A stretch of 59,595 nucleotides of DNA from contig EQ973343.1 in the NCBI GenBank assembly GCA_000158655.1, positions 1-59,595 of the forward strand, in the 5' to 3' direction. The stretch's first letter is position 1. Each line of letters begins with the position of its first letter. Source of the stretch: [Clostridium] methylpentosum DSM 5476. GTDB taxonomy: Bacteria; Bacillota; Clostridia; Oscillospirales; Ruminococcaceae. Positions 16,536-24,470 of the stretch are shown one piece after another. The translations under genes and the position numbers were made by a program. The notes below the pieces were generated by a model, which saw only the letters and a program-made list of their open reading frames with translations, had not been told where the DNA came from and ran no database searches.

Positions 16536-17167
16536 GCGATATTCTCCTTCCCGCCGCTTTGATAAGCAGCCTGGTAATCACTGTGCTGGACTTGATACAA
16601 ATCTGTTTTTCCTCCGGCTTTTTCCGGCTGTGAATTGAAAAGATGTTGCAGCTGTGGGATTTGGCTTCCGTTTTGCTTCACCACGCGACCTGGAATGCCC
16701 ACCACCGTGGAATTGGGCGGCACATCTCGGAGTACAACAGCTCCAGCGCCGATTTTTGAGTGTTTCCCTATGGTGAGGGAGCCGATCACTTTTGCGCCTG
16801 CACTGACCATAACATTATCTTCGAGAGTTGGATGCCGTTTTCCAGTCTCCTTTCCAGTTCTTCCTAAGGTCACACCTTGATACAGTGTGATGTGGTCGCC
16901 GAGCACAGCCGTTTCCCCGATCACTACACCGCTACCGCGGTCGATGAACAGCCCCTTGCCAATTGTCGCCCCGGGTGAATTTCAATTCCCGTTTTTCTGG
17001 CGCCATACTGGGATAGCCAGCGCGCTAGAAAAGAGCCGGTGTGCGATGCGGTGCAGTAAAATTGCCCTGAAGCTGGGGTAAAGCAGCGCTTTCAAATCGG
17101 ATTTGAGCGCAGGATCTCTGTCCCGGATTACCTGGATCTCTTCTCTGATGTAAGAACAAATCCCCAT
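16532..17167 (-). pseudogene. cysE: Serine O-acetyltransferase (CysE type), two compensating frameshifts
   Basis: From the ATG at 17167 (GGAGG upstream) the frame reads MGICSYIREEIQVIRDRDPA, then LLHRIAHRLF. The expected [16 protein letters not shown] stretch lies one frame off (about 16970-17020). The original frame then resumes with [40 protein letters not shown] and [19 protein letters not shown]. In the original frame a TGA at 16982-16984 stops translation. Two single-base indels, one in a run of four G that should be five, would restore a normal serine acetyltransferase (acetyl-CoA + L-serine to O-acetylserine). Either a young pseudogene or two base errors. It overlaps the PaaK-like start by 4 bp. 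Confidence 0.85.
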
Positions 17168-17178
17168 GCCGCACCTCC

Positions 17179-18294
17179 TCATTTCAAACGGAACGTATAG
17201 CTTTTTTGGTAGTTCTCCCGGTGATAGTATCTTGCTTCGCCGGTGCTTTGGTTGAAGACAGCACTCCATTCGGTGGACTCAAATTCCCCGAAATTATCCT
17301 TGCTCACACTGTCCAGCGCATCCCGCACATTCTGCATATCCATGGTTTCAGATGCGTTCAGTCTCCTCGTTAGGATATTGTATCTCTCGTGAGACTGCTG
17401 GGTTCCAATCCCCTGTTTTTCCCCTTCAGCGAGGTAGAAGTTGGTCAGCACTGGCGTTTCGATGACAACCATTTCATTGTTCACATATTCCACCGCCACG
17501 CTGCGTCCTGTGGAATCCGCAAGAGCGAAATGGATCATCATCCCCATGGAAGCGTGCAGATCGTATTGCCGCAAAAGCTCCAGAGCCTCCTCCACGTTGG
17601 CCGCTTGATTCAAAAGCAGGCGGATGGCTGTTGTTGTTGTGATATCCGGCTTGTCCGTATCCTGTGCGATCGCAGCAGAATCCTGAATCATATTGACAGA
17701 AACCGCAAGCCCTGCCTCATTCACACCGTCCAAAGGCGCATACAGCGCGGCCAAGGTTTTCACCTCATCCATTTGCAGGGCCAGGCCAACGGCACCACCC
17801 CCTGCGCCTTGACTGATAAAATCCATATTGACTGTGGAGAGAGAGGCATAGCCGTTTTCCGGATAAGCTGCCACCACCATGGCCTCGCAGTTCTCCCAAT
17901 CAAAGTTGCGCCCAAACAATCTGTCCCCCTCCGGGCTTTGTACCGAAAGGGTACTGCATCCAAAAATATCGCCCAGCAGGTCGCCAACATTCAGACCCGA
18001 AAGCATATTGTTTGCCAAATAGTCCACGACCTCGCTGTCGGACGCTGCTCCCCCCTGAGAAAGAAATGCGTCAAATCCATCGTCGCCATCATACCGCACA
18101 GCGAAAAAACCGTCCTCTAATCGAATGATTTGCGAAGTGAGCGAAACGTCGTCATTCTGCTCTTGTTCCGCAATGAAAGAGTCTGAACTCGCTGCAATTT
18201 GGCTGGCTTGTCTGTCCGCTGTCCTTCCACAGCCAGCAGCGATACAGAGGAGCAGCAAAAGGGAACAACAAGCAAACCACGCTTTTTTCTTCAT
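17179..18294 (-). CDS. Lipoprotein linear-amide C-N hydrolase (choloylglycine/penicillin acylase-like Ntn fold)
   Basis: A 371-residue predicted lipoprotein (signal to IAAGC, Cys 22) with the Ntn-hydrolase fold of the CGH/AAT family. FGCSTLSVQ holds the likely nucleophile Cys 113, followed by GDRLFGRNFDWE, the conserved Arg/Asp region, then LDGVNEAGLAVSVNM and NQAANVEEALELL. Unlike classical Ntn enzymes the Cys is not at the mature N-terminus, so cleavage or use as an internal nucleophile must be assumed. It should cut a linear amide (acylated amino acid, bile-salt-like or beta-lactam-like) outside the membrane. GGAGG precedes the ATG. First gene of the LysR-linked operon. Confidence 0.88.
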   Translation of the reverse strand: MKKKAWFACCSLLLLLCIAAGCGRTADRQASQIAASSDSFIAEQEQNDDVSLTSQIIRLEDGFFAVRYDGDDGFDAFLSQGGAASDSEVVDYLANNMLSGLNVGDLLGDIFGCSTLSVQSPEGDRLFGRNFDWENCEAMVVAAYPENGYASLSTVNMDFISQGAGGGAVGLALQMDEVKTLAALYAPLDGVNEAGLAVSVNMIQDSAAIAQDTDKPDITTTTAIRLLLNQAANVEEALELLRQYDLHASMGMMIHFALADSTGRSVAVEYVNNEMVVIETPVLTNFYLAEGEKQGIGTQQSHERYNILTRRLNASETMDMQNVRDALDSVSKDNFGEFESTEWSAVFNQSTGEARYYHRENYQKSYTFRLK

Positions 18295-18332
18295 GCAAAA
18301 ACCTCCTTATAGGTCTTGTTTTCGGTAATTTC

Positions 18333-18383
18333 AGTATAAGCTCTATCCCATACAATAGCAAATACTTATATTTTATAAGTTTG
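18333..18383 (-). promoter_or_regulatory. Promoter with probable LysR site for the 18294-to-12055 operon
   Basis: On the minus strand, TTTGCT (18357-18362), an 18-bp spacer and TATACT (18333-18338). Bases 18355-18371 are identical to 11995-12011. The inverted repeat CTTATA-TTT-TATAAG (about 18366-18380) lies just upstream of the -35. It faces the lysR gene, as expected for the target of that regulator. Confidence 0.78.
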
Positions 18384-18388
18384 CATAG

Positions 18389-18417
18389 TTGAAAATTATA
18401 GATAGGTGTGTTATACT
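18389..18417 (+). promoter_or_regulatory. Promoter of the divergent lysR gene
   Basis: TTGAAA (18389-18394), a 17-bp spacer and TATACT (18412-18417), then AAAGGAGG before the ATG. The spacer contains the AATTATAGATAGGT element shared with the region upstream of 11973, so binding there would repress lysR itself. Confidence 0.7.
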
Positions 18418-18437
18418 GAATCAAAGGAGGCGGTCAA

Positions 18438-19349
18438 ATGGAACTACGTGTGTTACAGTACTTTCTTGCTGTGGCAAGGGAGCAAAGCATTTCGGCAGCG
18501 GCAGAATCACTACACCTTTCCCAGCCCACGCTTTCCACTCAGCTCAAAGCGATGGAAGAAGAACTCGGAAAACAGCTCTTGATCCGGGGAAGCAAAGGCT
18601 CCCGCAAGGTCACTCTGACAGAGGAAGGGATGATTCTGCGAAAACGGGCGGAAGAAATATTAGATTTGGTAAAAAAAACAGAAAACGAAATTTCGCTTTC
18701 TGATGAAACGATTCTTGGCGACATCTATATTGGCACGGGAGAAACCGATATCATCCGCTTTTTTGCCCAGGTCGCTAAGAAACTGCAAAAACAACATCCA
18801 GATATTCACTATCACATCTACAGCGGCAATGCTGAATTTGTGTTTGAATACCTGGATAAAGGATTGATTGATTTTGGCCTGCTCTACAGTACGATAGATC
18901 CACAAAAATACGATTTTATTTCTATTCCTGTGAAGGACACTTGGGGCGTGCTCATGCGCAGGGACTCCCCTCTGGCACAAAGGGATGTGATTTGTCCCGA
19001 AGATCTTTGGGATAAGCCTCTGATTATTTCCCATCAAAGAGGAGACGATCAGTATCTGGCCCGGTGGTTAAAAAAAGAACTCTCTCAATTAAACATAGTT
19101 GCCAGCTACAACTTGGTGTTTAACGCTTCCCTTTTAGTGGATGAGGGATTGGGGTATGCGCTCTGCTTTGATAAACTGATCAATGTATCCGGCGACAGCA
19201 ATCTGTGTTTTAAGCCTTTTTCGCCTAAATTGGAGTCATCTGCGTGTATTGTCTGGAAAAAATACCAAGTGTTTTCTAAGGCAACAAAAATCTTTTTGGA
19301 TTACTTGCGTAACTATCTCGGTAACAGCAAAAATGAGGATGTACTCTAA
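18438..19349 (+). CDS. LysR family transcriptional regulator
   Basis: A 303-residue regulator. The winged helix-turn-helix fills residues 1-62 (LRVLQYFLAVAREQSISAAA, then SQPTLSTQLKAMEEELG). The effector-binding domain spans about 88-295 (GDIYIGTGETDIIRFFAQV; LLYSTIDPQKYDFISIPV; DEGLGYALCFDKL). AAAGGAGG precedes the ATG at 18438. It is transcribed away from the Ntn-hydrolase operon. The shared promoter elements argue that it controls both that operon and the 11919-to-2728 operon, plus itself. The effector is unknown. Its stop codon lies inside its own terminator hairpin. Confidence 0.95.
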   Translation: MELRVLQYFLAVAREQSISAAAESLHLSQPTLSTQLKAMEEELGKQLLIRGSKGSRKVTLTEEGMILRKRAEEILDLVKKTENEISLSDETILGDIYIGTGETDIIRFFAQVAKKLQKQHPDIHYHIYSGNAEFVFEYLDKGLIDFGLLYSTIDPQKYDFISIPVKDTWGVLMRRDSPLAQRDVICPEDLWDKPLIISHQRGDDQYLARWLKKELSQLNIVASYNLVFNASLLVDEGLGYALCFDKLINVSGDSNLCFKPFSPKLESSACIVWKKYQVFSKATKIFLDYLRNYLGNSKNEDVL

Positions 19350-19370
19350 CGTTACATCCTCATTTTTTAT
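19331..19370 (+). terminator. Terminator of lysR, overlapping the stop codon
   Basis: AAATGAGGATGTA (19331-19343) pairs with TACATCCTCATTT (19353-19365), then more T. The lysR TAA stop (19347-19349) sits in the loop. Confidence 0.85.
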
Positions 19371-19571
19371 TTACAAAGATATGCACACGTCATCGTTTGG
19401 AAAGCGGTTGACTTCCTCTGGCGCATGGAACCAGCACCGCTGTAAGTTAGACGCTATCGCAGCGGCATAATTTCATTCAGAGGCTCCTGGACAATTAGGA
19501 TTCATACAGTTCACAAGACTGGCCTGACAGATGGAAGATTTGCAAAATGGAGTCAGCGAGATGTATATCCC

Positions 19572-20322
19572 TCAAAACAGGCGGACAGAGGCAGTGTCTT
19601 TTTGTGCAGTCCGATAATCGGTTACGCCGGAATAACCGATTACCAGCGTTGTTACAACCCTGTCCCTGCGCATGAATCCGAGTTTGTTGCGCAGGGCATG
19701 GGATCGGTTCGCTGCAGTGGCAAAAAATCCGCTGTACAGTACGCCTAAACCGCAGGCTTCTGCCATTAGAGCCATATTGGAGGCGGCAAGCGCTCTGTTC
19801 ACTGCATTTGGGGACAGAACCAGAATTGCGTTGGAGCTTTTTTGAAGAAAAAATGATCATCGATCACCAAGCGTTTGGTCAATGGATTGATTCACTTGGC
19901 CAGTGGGTGTAGACACCTGAAGAGCCGAACCGCTATTTCTTCAAATTCTTCCAGCTCATCCCTCAACACACATCCTGAGCGTTTCCGCCGGTTGGCGTCA
20001 GGTGTTCAGCTTCTATGATCTGTGCAATGAGTTCCAGGGACACTGGCTGTTTGGTAAACTGACGAATACTTCTTCTAGTTCTGATGGCATCAAACAGCAT
20101 CTGGGAATCCAAAATCACCGGCTCCTTCATTTCTATCGGCAGTTCATCGAAACAGGTCATAAAGACTGCACCTTTGGGACAAACCACAACGCAATGCCCG
20201 CACTTGATGGAGCCCTGTACTATATTTTTTGTTTCAACAAGAATGTTGCCCGCAGTGCAGTCTTTTCTACACAGACCACACCCAATGCATTTTTTAAAAT
20301 TGATTTCAATGGTGTGCTCTCT
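19572..20322 (-). pseudogene. Nitroreductase with N-terminal 4Fe-4S domain, frameshifted
   Basis: The N-terminal part reads FKKCIGCGLCRKDCTAGNI, then CGHCVVVCPKGAVF: two 4Fe-4S cluster motifs. SRSIRQF-type nitroreductase sequence follows (AIRTRRSIRQFTKQPVSLEL, LTPTGGNAQDV). A stop codon (TAA, 20323-20325) immediately precedes the domain and no start with a ribosome site is seen. After NAQDV the frame shifts to LRDELEEFEEIAVRLF, then again to NAILVLSPNAVNRALAASNM and ACGLGVLYSGFF. At least two shifts make it non-functional. Such proteins are flavin- and NAD(P)H-dependent reductases. It is probably a former member of the neighbouring LysR redox cluster. Confidence 0.85.
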
Positions 20323-20345
20323 TTATTGGATTCGGCCCCGCTTTC

Positions 20346-20867
20346 TCAGCAAAAAGAATTGTCCATGGTATAGTGGCGTTGCTGTCCCTTTGATTTTAAT
20401 TTGTACTCGATTGCCTCGGCAGGACAACCCCCGATACAGGCCATACAGTGTGTACAGCCTCCTTTACTGGCTTTCCATCCACAAGGTCAATGTTGTTCAG
20501 TGAATACCCCCGCATTTTCCGCAGGAGACACATTGGTCAGATACCCTAAACCCCTTCTCATGTACAAAGAATGTGTTAAAGAAAGAGTTGACCGGGCCGC
20601 TTTTCAGTTTGTCTTTTAGGTTGCGGACGATTGGGGAAAGCATTCACCCGACCGTGTCTGTTCTGCAAGTACTGCAATGCGTAGCTCTGGCGTTTCGTCA
20701 ATCGCTCAGCAATCTGATTCATCGGGAGTGGGGAACTGTGCCAGATAGTTTTCCGGCATAGTCACTGTGGAGAGCCCGCAAAACCGCAGCCCTTTTTTCG
20801 CGCACAATTTTTAGGTATAAACCGCGGTGTTTCCACAGCTTCCCGCACAAGTCAATACGAAATAGGC
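20346..20867 (-). pseudogene. EFR1-family ferredoxin (flavodoxin + 4Fe-4S), truncated and frameshifted
   Basis: Near the CRISPR boundary the minus strand reads GDAYFVLTCAGSCGNTAVYT, a TAA, then LCAKKGLRFCGLSTVTMPEN and YLAQFPTPDES, the C-terminal half of the flavodoxin domain. A broken middle follows. FFNTFFVHEKGFRVSDQCVS, CGKCGG and CTHCMACIGGCPAEAIEYKL are the ferredoxin clusters and the typical end. The first third of the gene is missing: the reading runs straight into the leader-distal end of the CRISPR array at about 20868. Several stops and shifts are present. EFR1 proteins are electron carriers often next to LysR genes in Clostridia. Confidence 0.8.
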
Positions 20868-22309
20868 GTCTCCCCTTACAGGGGGGCGACTACAGGTCTG
20901 GAACCGTCCTCTGCCATGGCTGGTATTTCAATCCACACTCCCTTGCGGGGAGCGACGGTGCTATTTTTATATCCTTTTTCAGATGGGAGGTATTTCAATC
21001 CACGCTCCCCTTGCGGGGAGCGACTTCCTTTGCGCACCCCTTCCCGGAACTTCCGGTTGATATTTCAATCCACGCTCCCCTTGTGGGGAGCGACCTCAGC
21101 GCAAAGGCTGCACACCCGGGCAGAATTTATTTCAATCCACGCTCCCCTTGTGGGGAGCGACCACTCTGCCCTCCAATAAAAAAACCTTTGGAAGGGATTT
21201 CAATCCACGCTCCCCTTGTGGGGAGCGACGCCGACAATATCTTCCACCATATCAGCAGTATCCTATTTCAATCCACGCTCCCCTTGTGGGGAGCGACCTG
21301 AAAAAAGTAAGAACGTTCATCGTCTACACAGGAATTTCAATCCACGCTCCCCTTGTGGGGAGCGACACGTCGTCAGTTATCCAGTATCCGCGCGCCTGAA
21401 TTTCAATCCACGCTCCCCTTGTGGGGAGCGACCCGAGAGGCGCGGTAAGCCTCCCGGGTGCTGATAATTTCAATCCACGCTCCCCTTGTGGGGAGCGACC
21501 CGGGCGCGGGCTATGTCGTTTTCGATTTCGCGTAATTTCAATCCACGCTCCCCTTGTGGGGAGCGACGTGCAACGGCAATATCTGTTTACGGCGCATCCG
21601 GGATTTCAATCCACGCTCCCCTTGTGGGGAGCGACCCGCCTTTTTGGTCAAATAGAGCTCGAGCAAAGAAATTTCAATCCACGCTCCCCTTGTGGGGAGC
21701 GACTATTTGGAAATTGGGACAGGATGGTGAAAATACATGATTTCAATCCACGCTCCCCTTGTGGGGAGCGACGCCGTTAAATTTTATCCTGCAGTCCTGT
21801 GGCGCATTTCAATCCACGCTCCCCTTGTGGGGAGCGACTCGTTTCTTTCTGCGGCACAATCTGATCGGCTACAATTTCAATCCACGCTCCCCTTGTGGGG
21901 AGCGACCAACACGCGCTACAATGACTACAAGTCCAAGGACATTTCAATCCACGCTCCCCTTGTGGGGAGCGACCCGCTGCGCGATTCTGCGTAGTGGACG
22001 AAAACGGCATTTCAATCCACGCTCCCCTTGTGGGGAGCGACTCTGACCGCGCAAAATTAATTTCCCGCGGCGGCATTTCAATCCACGCTCCCCTTGTGGG
22101 GAGCGACCGCTTGTGTTGGTATCATCCATCCAAGCGTAGTAATTTCAATCCACGCTCCCCTTGTGGGGAGCGACTTGAAGTATCCGGAAAAATGACGAAA
22201 GGAGAAACATTTCAATCCACGCTCCCCTTGTGGGGAGCGACACCCGGAACTCGACCTGTTATACCACATCCCAAATATTTCAATCCACGCTCCCCTTGTG
22301 GGGAGCGAC
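20868..22309 (-). CRISPR. Type I-C CRISPR array, 21 repeats plus one degenerate end repeat
   Basis: Repeats are 33 bp. On the plus strand each starts ATTTCAATCCACGCTCCCCT and ends TTGTGGGGAGCGAC, so the transcript (minus strand) ends in GTGGATTGAAAT, typical of type I-C. Well-conserved repeats start at 20925, 20992, 21062, 21129, 21197, 21265, 21334, 21400, 21467, 21535, 21603, 21671, 21740, 21806, 21874, 21941, 22009, 22075, 22142, 22209 and 22277, at steps of 66-70 bp (spacers 33-37 bp). The two leftmost have TTGCGGGG in place of TTGTGGGG, and the first lacks one C. A half-repeat at 20868-20890 is one spacer length (34 bp) further left. The leader and cas genes lie on the right, so the newest spacers are at the right end. 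Confidence 0.98.
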
Positions 22310-22479
22310 AGCAAAAATGCATAAACTACATCTTTGTAATACAGAATCTCTATGCGTTTTATACAAAACATTTTAATTGAATCACTTTTTAAAAAACAAT
22401 TCGGGCAAATTGATCTATTTTTTACGTTTAAATTTGGTGCGAACCTCCCAGGGAAAGTCTGTTCACTTGTACTTCGCAC
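22310..22479 (-). promoter_or_regulatory. CRISPR leader
   Basis: An AT-rich 170-bp stretch between cas2 and the first repeat with no open frame. On the minus strand it holds GGTTCGCACC and A/T runs before the first repeat, as in I-C leaders. It should contain the array promoter; I see no single clear -35/-10 pair. Confidence 0.8.
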
Positions 22480-22770
22480 TCAAATCATAAGCGTATCTTC
22501 GGGACGGTAATCATCAGTACGCCCAAAACATTCAATTTTGCTTTCATACCTCTTGCCGAGAGAATAAAAACGAAGGCTATCCTTTTCTGGATCCATAATA
22601 GCACACAATTTGGCCTGTAGACTCCGGTATTGAGCTGCGTCAAGCAAACACTCAAACACAGAACACTGTACACGGTGCCCATAGTTGACGCACTGCTTCG
22701 CTATCTGGCGGAGCCGTTTGCGTCCAGCAGGCGTTTCGGTGTTAACATCATAAGTAATCAAAACAAGCAT
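22480..22770 (-). CDS. cas2: CRISPR-associated endonuclease Cas2
   Basis: A 96-residue protein with the Cas2 ferredoxin-like fold start MLVLITYDVNTETPAGRKRL (the YDV motif with the conserved Asp 8), then CVNYGHRVQCSVFECLL and the end segment FYSLGKRY. Cas2 forms the central dimer of the Cas1-Cas2 spacer integration complex. It is the last cas gene, 6 bp after cas1, and is followed directly by the leader. The length is normal for type I-C Cas2. Confidence 0.98.
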   Translation of the reverse strand: MLVLITYDVNTETPAGRKRLRQIAKQCVNYGHRVQCSVFECLLDAAQYRSLQAKLCAIMDPEKDSLRFYSLGKRYESKIECFGRTDDYRPEDTLMI

Positions 22771-22776
22771 TGTCTC

Positions 22777-23808
22777 TCACTTCCATAAAAATGGCGGATA
22801 GGCATCCAAGTCGCCCCGCAAGTGCCGCGCGAGAAGAAGCGCCTGGAGATATGGAATCATTCCCCACGGGAGCTTTTCCTGCAGATAGGGATGCTTCAGC
22901 ATGTCTTTTTTCTTTTCCTGCCAACTCTTCAGAAAAACTCTTCTCCCATCGTCTGTTAGCAGCACTGCCCCGCTCTCCCGCTTGTCAAAATAATCCGCCC
23001 TCATCATCCGATTGTTGATTAGGGTCACTACAAACCGGTCGGCCATGCAGGGACGCAGCTCCTCCATCAGGTCGAGTGCAAGCGAGGCGCGCCCCGGCCG
23101 ATCCCGGTGAAAAAACCCCACATAGGAATCCAAACCAACGCTTTCCAGAGCGGATGCGCAGTCGTTTGCCAGCAGACTGTAGGCAAATGACAGCAGGGCG
23201 TTGACTGGGTCAAGGGGAGGTCGGCGGTTTCTTCCGTGGAAGAAGAAGGTCTGTTTATCCTGCAGAATCAGTTCGTCCAGCACGCCGAAGTAGGCAGAAG
23301 CTCCAACCCCTTCCAGACCCAGAAGTCGTTCCGGAGAGGTTTCCTCGAGCACAGCTGGGAGCAGGCCTTGGAGGGTATTGCTGGCTTCCTCAAGCTGTGA
23401 ACCATCAATCCGCAATCCGTGATCCCGCCGGGTCCGTTCCAAACTCCACCGAGAGTTGTAGAGCTTTCCAAAAATCATAGTACGGGCCAGCCGGCAGCTC
23501 TGCGCCGGGTCATCTGCCACCCGGTACTGTGTCCGTCGCAAGAGAACATTTCCATTGCTCTCCCCACAGGCCCGGGAGAGGAAACGTCCTCTGGGCGTAC
23601 AAAATGCCAGGTTGACTCCCCTCTGACAGCACGCCCCCATCAGCGCGGGGGAAGCGCCAGCATAGGAAAACGAAATGATGCCTTGTAAAGTGTGCAAAGG
23701 ATACCGAGCCACAACCTGTTTGTCCCGATTGGCCACCACATTTTCCCCATCCAGTGAGAGGTATATGTCTTCTGAAGTCACAAAAAGGGTGTTGAGTAAT
23801 TGTTTCAT
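22777..23808 (-). CDS. cas1: CRISPR-associated integrase Cas1 (type I-C)
   Basis: A 343-residue integrase that inserts spacers into the array with Cas2. MKQLLNTLFVTSEDIYLSLD opens the beta-sandwich domain. The alpha-helical catalytic domain has the conserved Glu in RLLGLEGVGASAYF, the NALLSFAYSLLAND segment, the His in VGFFHRDRPGRASLALDLME, and later Asp/Glu residues. The ATG at 23808 was chosen because GGAGG precedes it and it overlaps the cas4 stop (ATGA). A longer frame to 23880 lies inside cas4. Confidence 0.97.
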   Translation of the reverse strand: MKQLLNTLFVTSEDIYLSLDGENVVANRDKQVVARYPLHTLQGIISFSYAGASPALMGACCQRGVNLAFCTPRGRFLSRACGESNGNVLLRRTQYRVADDPAQSCRLARTMIFGKLYNSRWSLERTRRDHGLRIDGSQLEEASNTLQGLLPAVLEETSPERLLGLEGVGASAYFGVLDELILQDKQTFFFHGRNRRPPLDPVNALLSFAYSLLANDCASALESVGLDSYVGFFHRDRPGRASLALDLMEELRPCMADRFVVTLINNRMMRADYFDKRESGAVLLTDDGRRVFLKSWQEKKKDMLKHPYLQEKLPWGMIPYLQALLLARHLRGDLDAYPPFLWK

Positions 23809-24470
23809 TGGATCTCCTCCAGCGCTTGTGCAAGATAGTCTGCCACTCCGCCCTTGGTGCCCAGCAGGCCGGGCAGGCATATTTCTTTTAAGGAACAGGC
23901 GTTGCAGGATTTGGTCGGCTTGACCTTGGGCGTATAGCCCCGCTGGTAGTGCTGATGCATTTCCTGCAAATTATCCCGCACCGCCTGGCGCAGTTCTTCC
24001 GTAAAGGAAATGGTGACCCGGCGGCGCGTTTCGCCGTAATACAGGGCGCCTTCCGGAATATCACAACAGAGCATCTCCTCCAAGCAGAGCGCCTGCCCGC
24101 AGAGCTGTAAGGTATCCCCGCTGCGTTCGTTGAAGCTCCCCCGCTTGTACTCCACCGGATAGGGGCGCCATAACCCCTCCCGGCCTTTGAGAGGAACTCC
24201 GGCAGGGTCGCGGTGAAACTCCACGACATCGCATTCCCCAGAAACGCCCAGGCTCGCTGAAAACACATTCATTCCTCGCGTGACTAAAAGATCCCCTCGA
24301 CTCTCCCGGAACCCCTTGTCATGGGCATTTTGGTGCATGAGGGCGCCATCCACTGTGCGAAGATTTTCCGCCCATTGGTGTTCAATGTGGATCAACGCCC
24401 ATTGCCTACGGCAGAATTTGAAGTGCTGGAGACCGGAGAGCTGGAGGAAATCCTCTTCTCTATATTCCAT
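23805..24470 (-). CDS. cas4: CRISPR-associated exonuclease Cas4
   Basis: A 221-residue RecB-like nuclease that helps select and trim PAM-containing prespacers for Cas1-Cas2. The first cluster Cys is in HFKFCRRQWALIHIE (Cys 20). The nuclease core shows GECDVVEFH and PYPVEYKRGSFNE (D...ExK). Three C-terminal cysteines (KSCNACSLKEICLPG) complete a 4Fe-4S site. It overlaps the end of cas7 by 11 bp and the start of cas1 by 4 bp. Confidence 0.97.
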   Translation of the reverse strand: MEYREEDFLQLSGLQHFKFCRRQWALIHIEHQWAENLRTVDGALMHQNAHDKGFRESRGDLLVTRGMNVFSASLGVSGECDVVEFHRDPAGVPLKGREGLWRPYPVEYKRGSFNERSGDTLQLCGQALCLEEMLCCDIPEGALYYGETRRRVTISFTEELRQAVRDNLQEMHQHYQRGYTPKVKPTKSCNACSLKEICLPGLLGTKGGVADYLAQALEEIQ

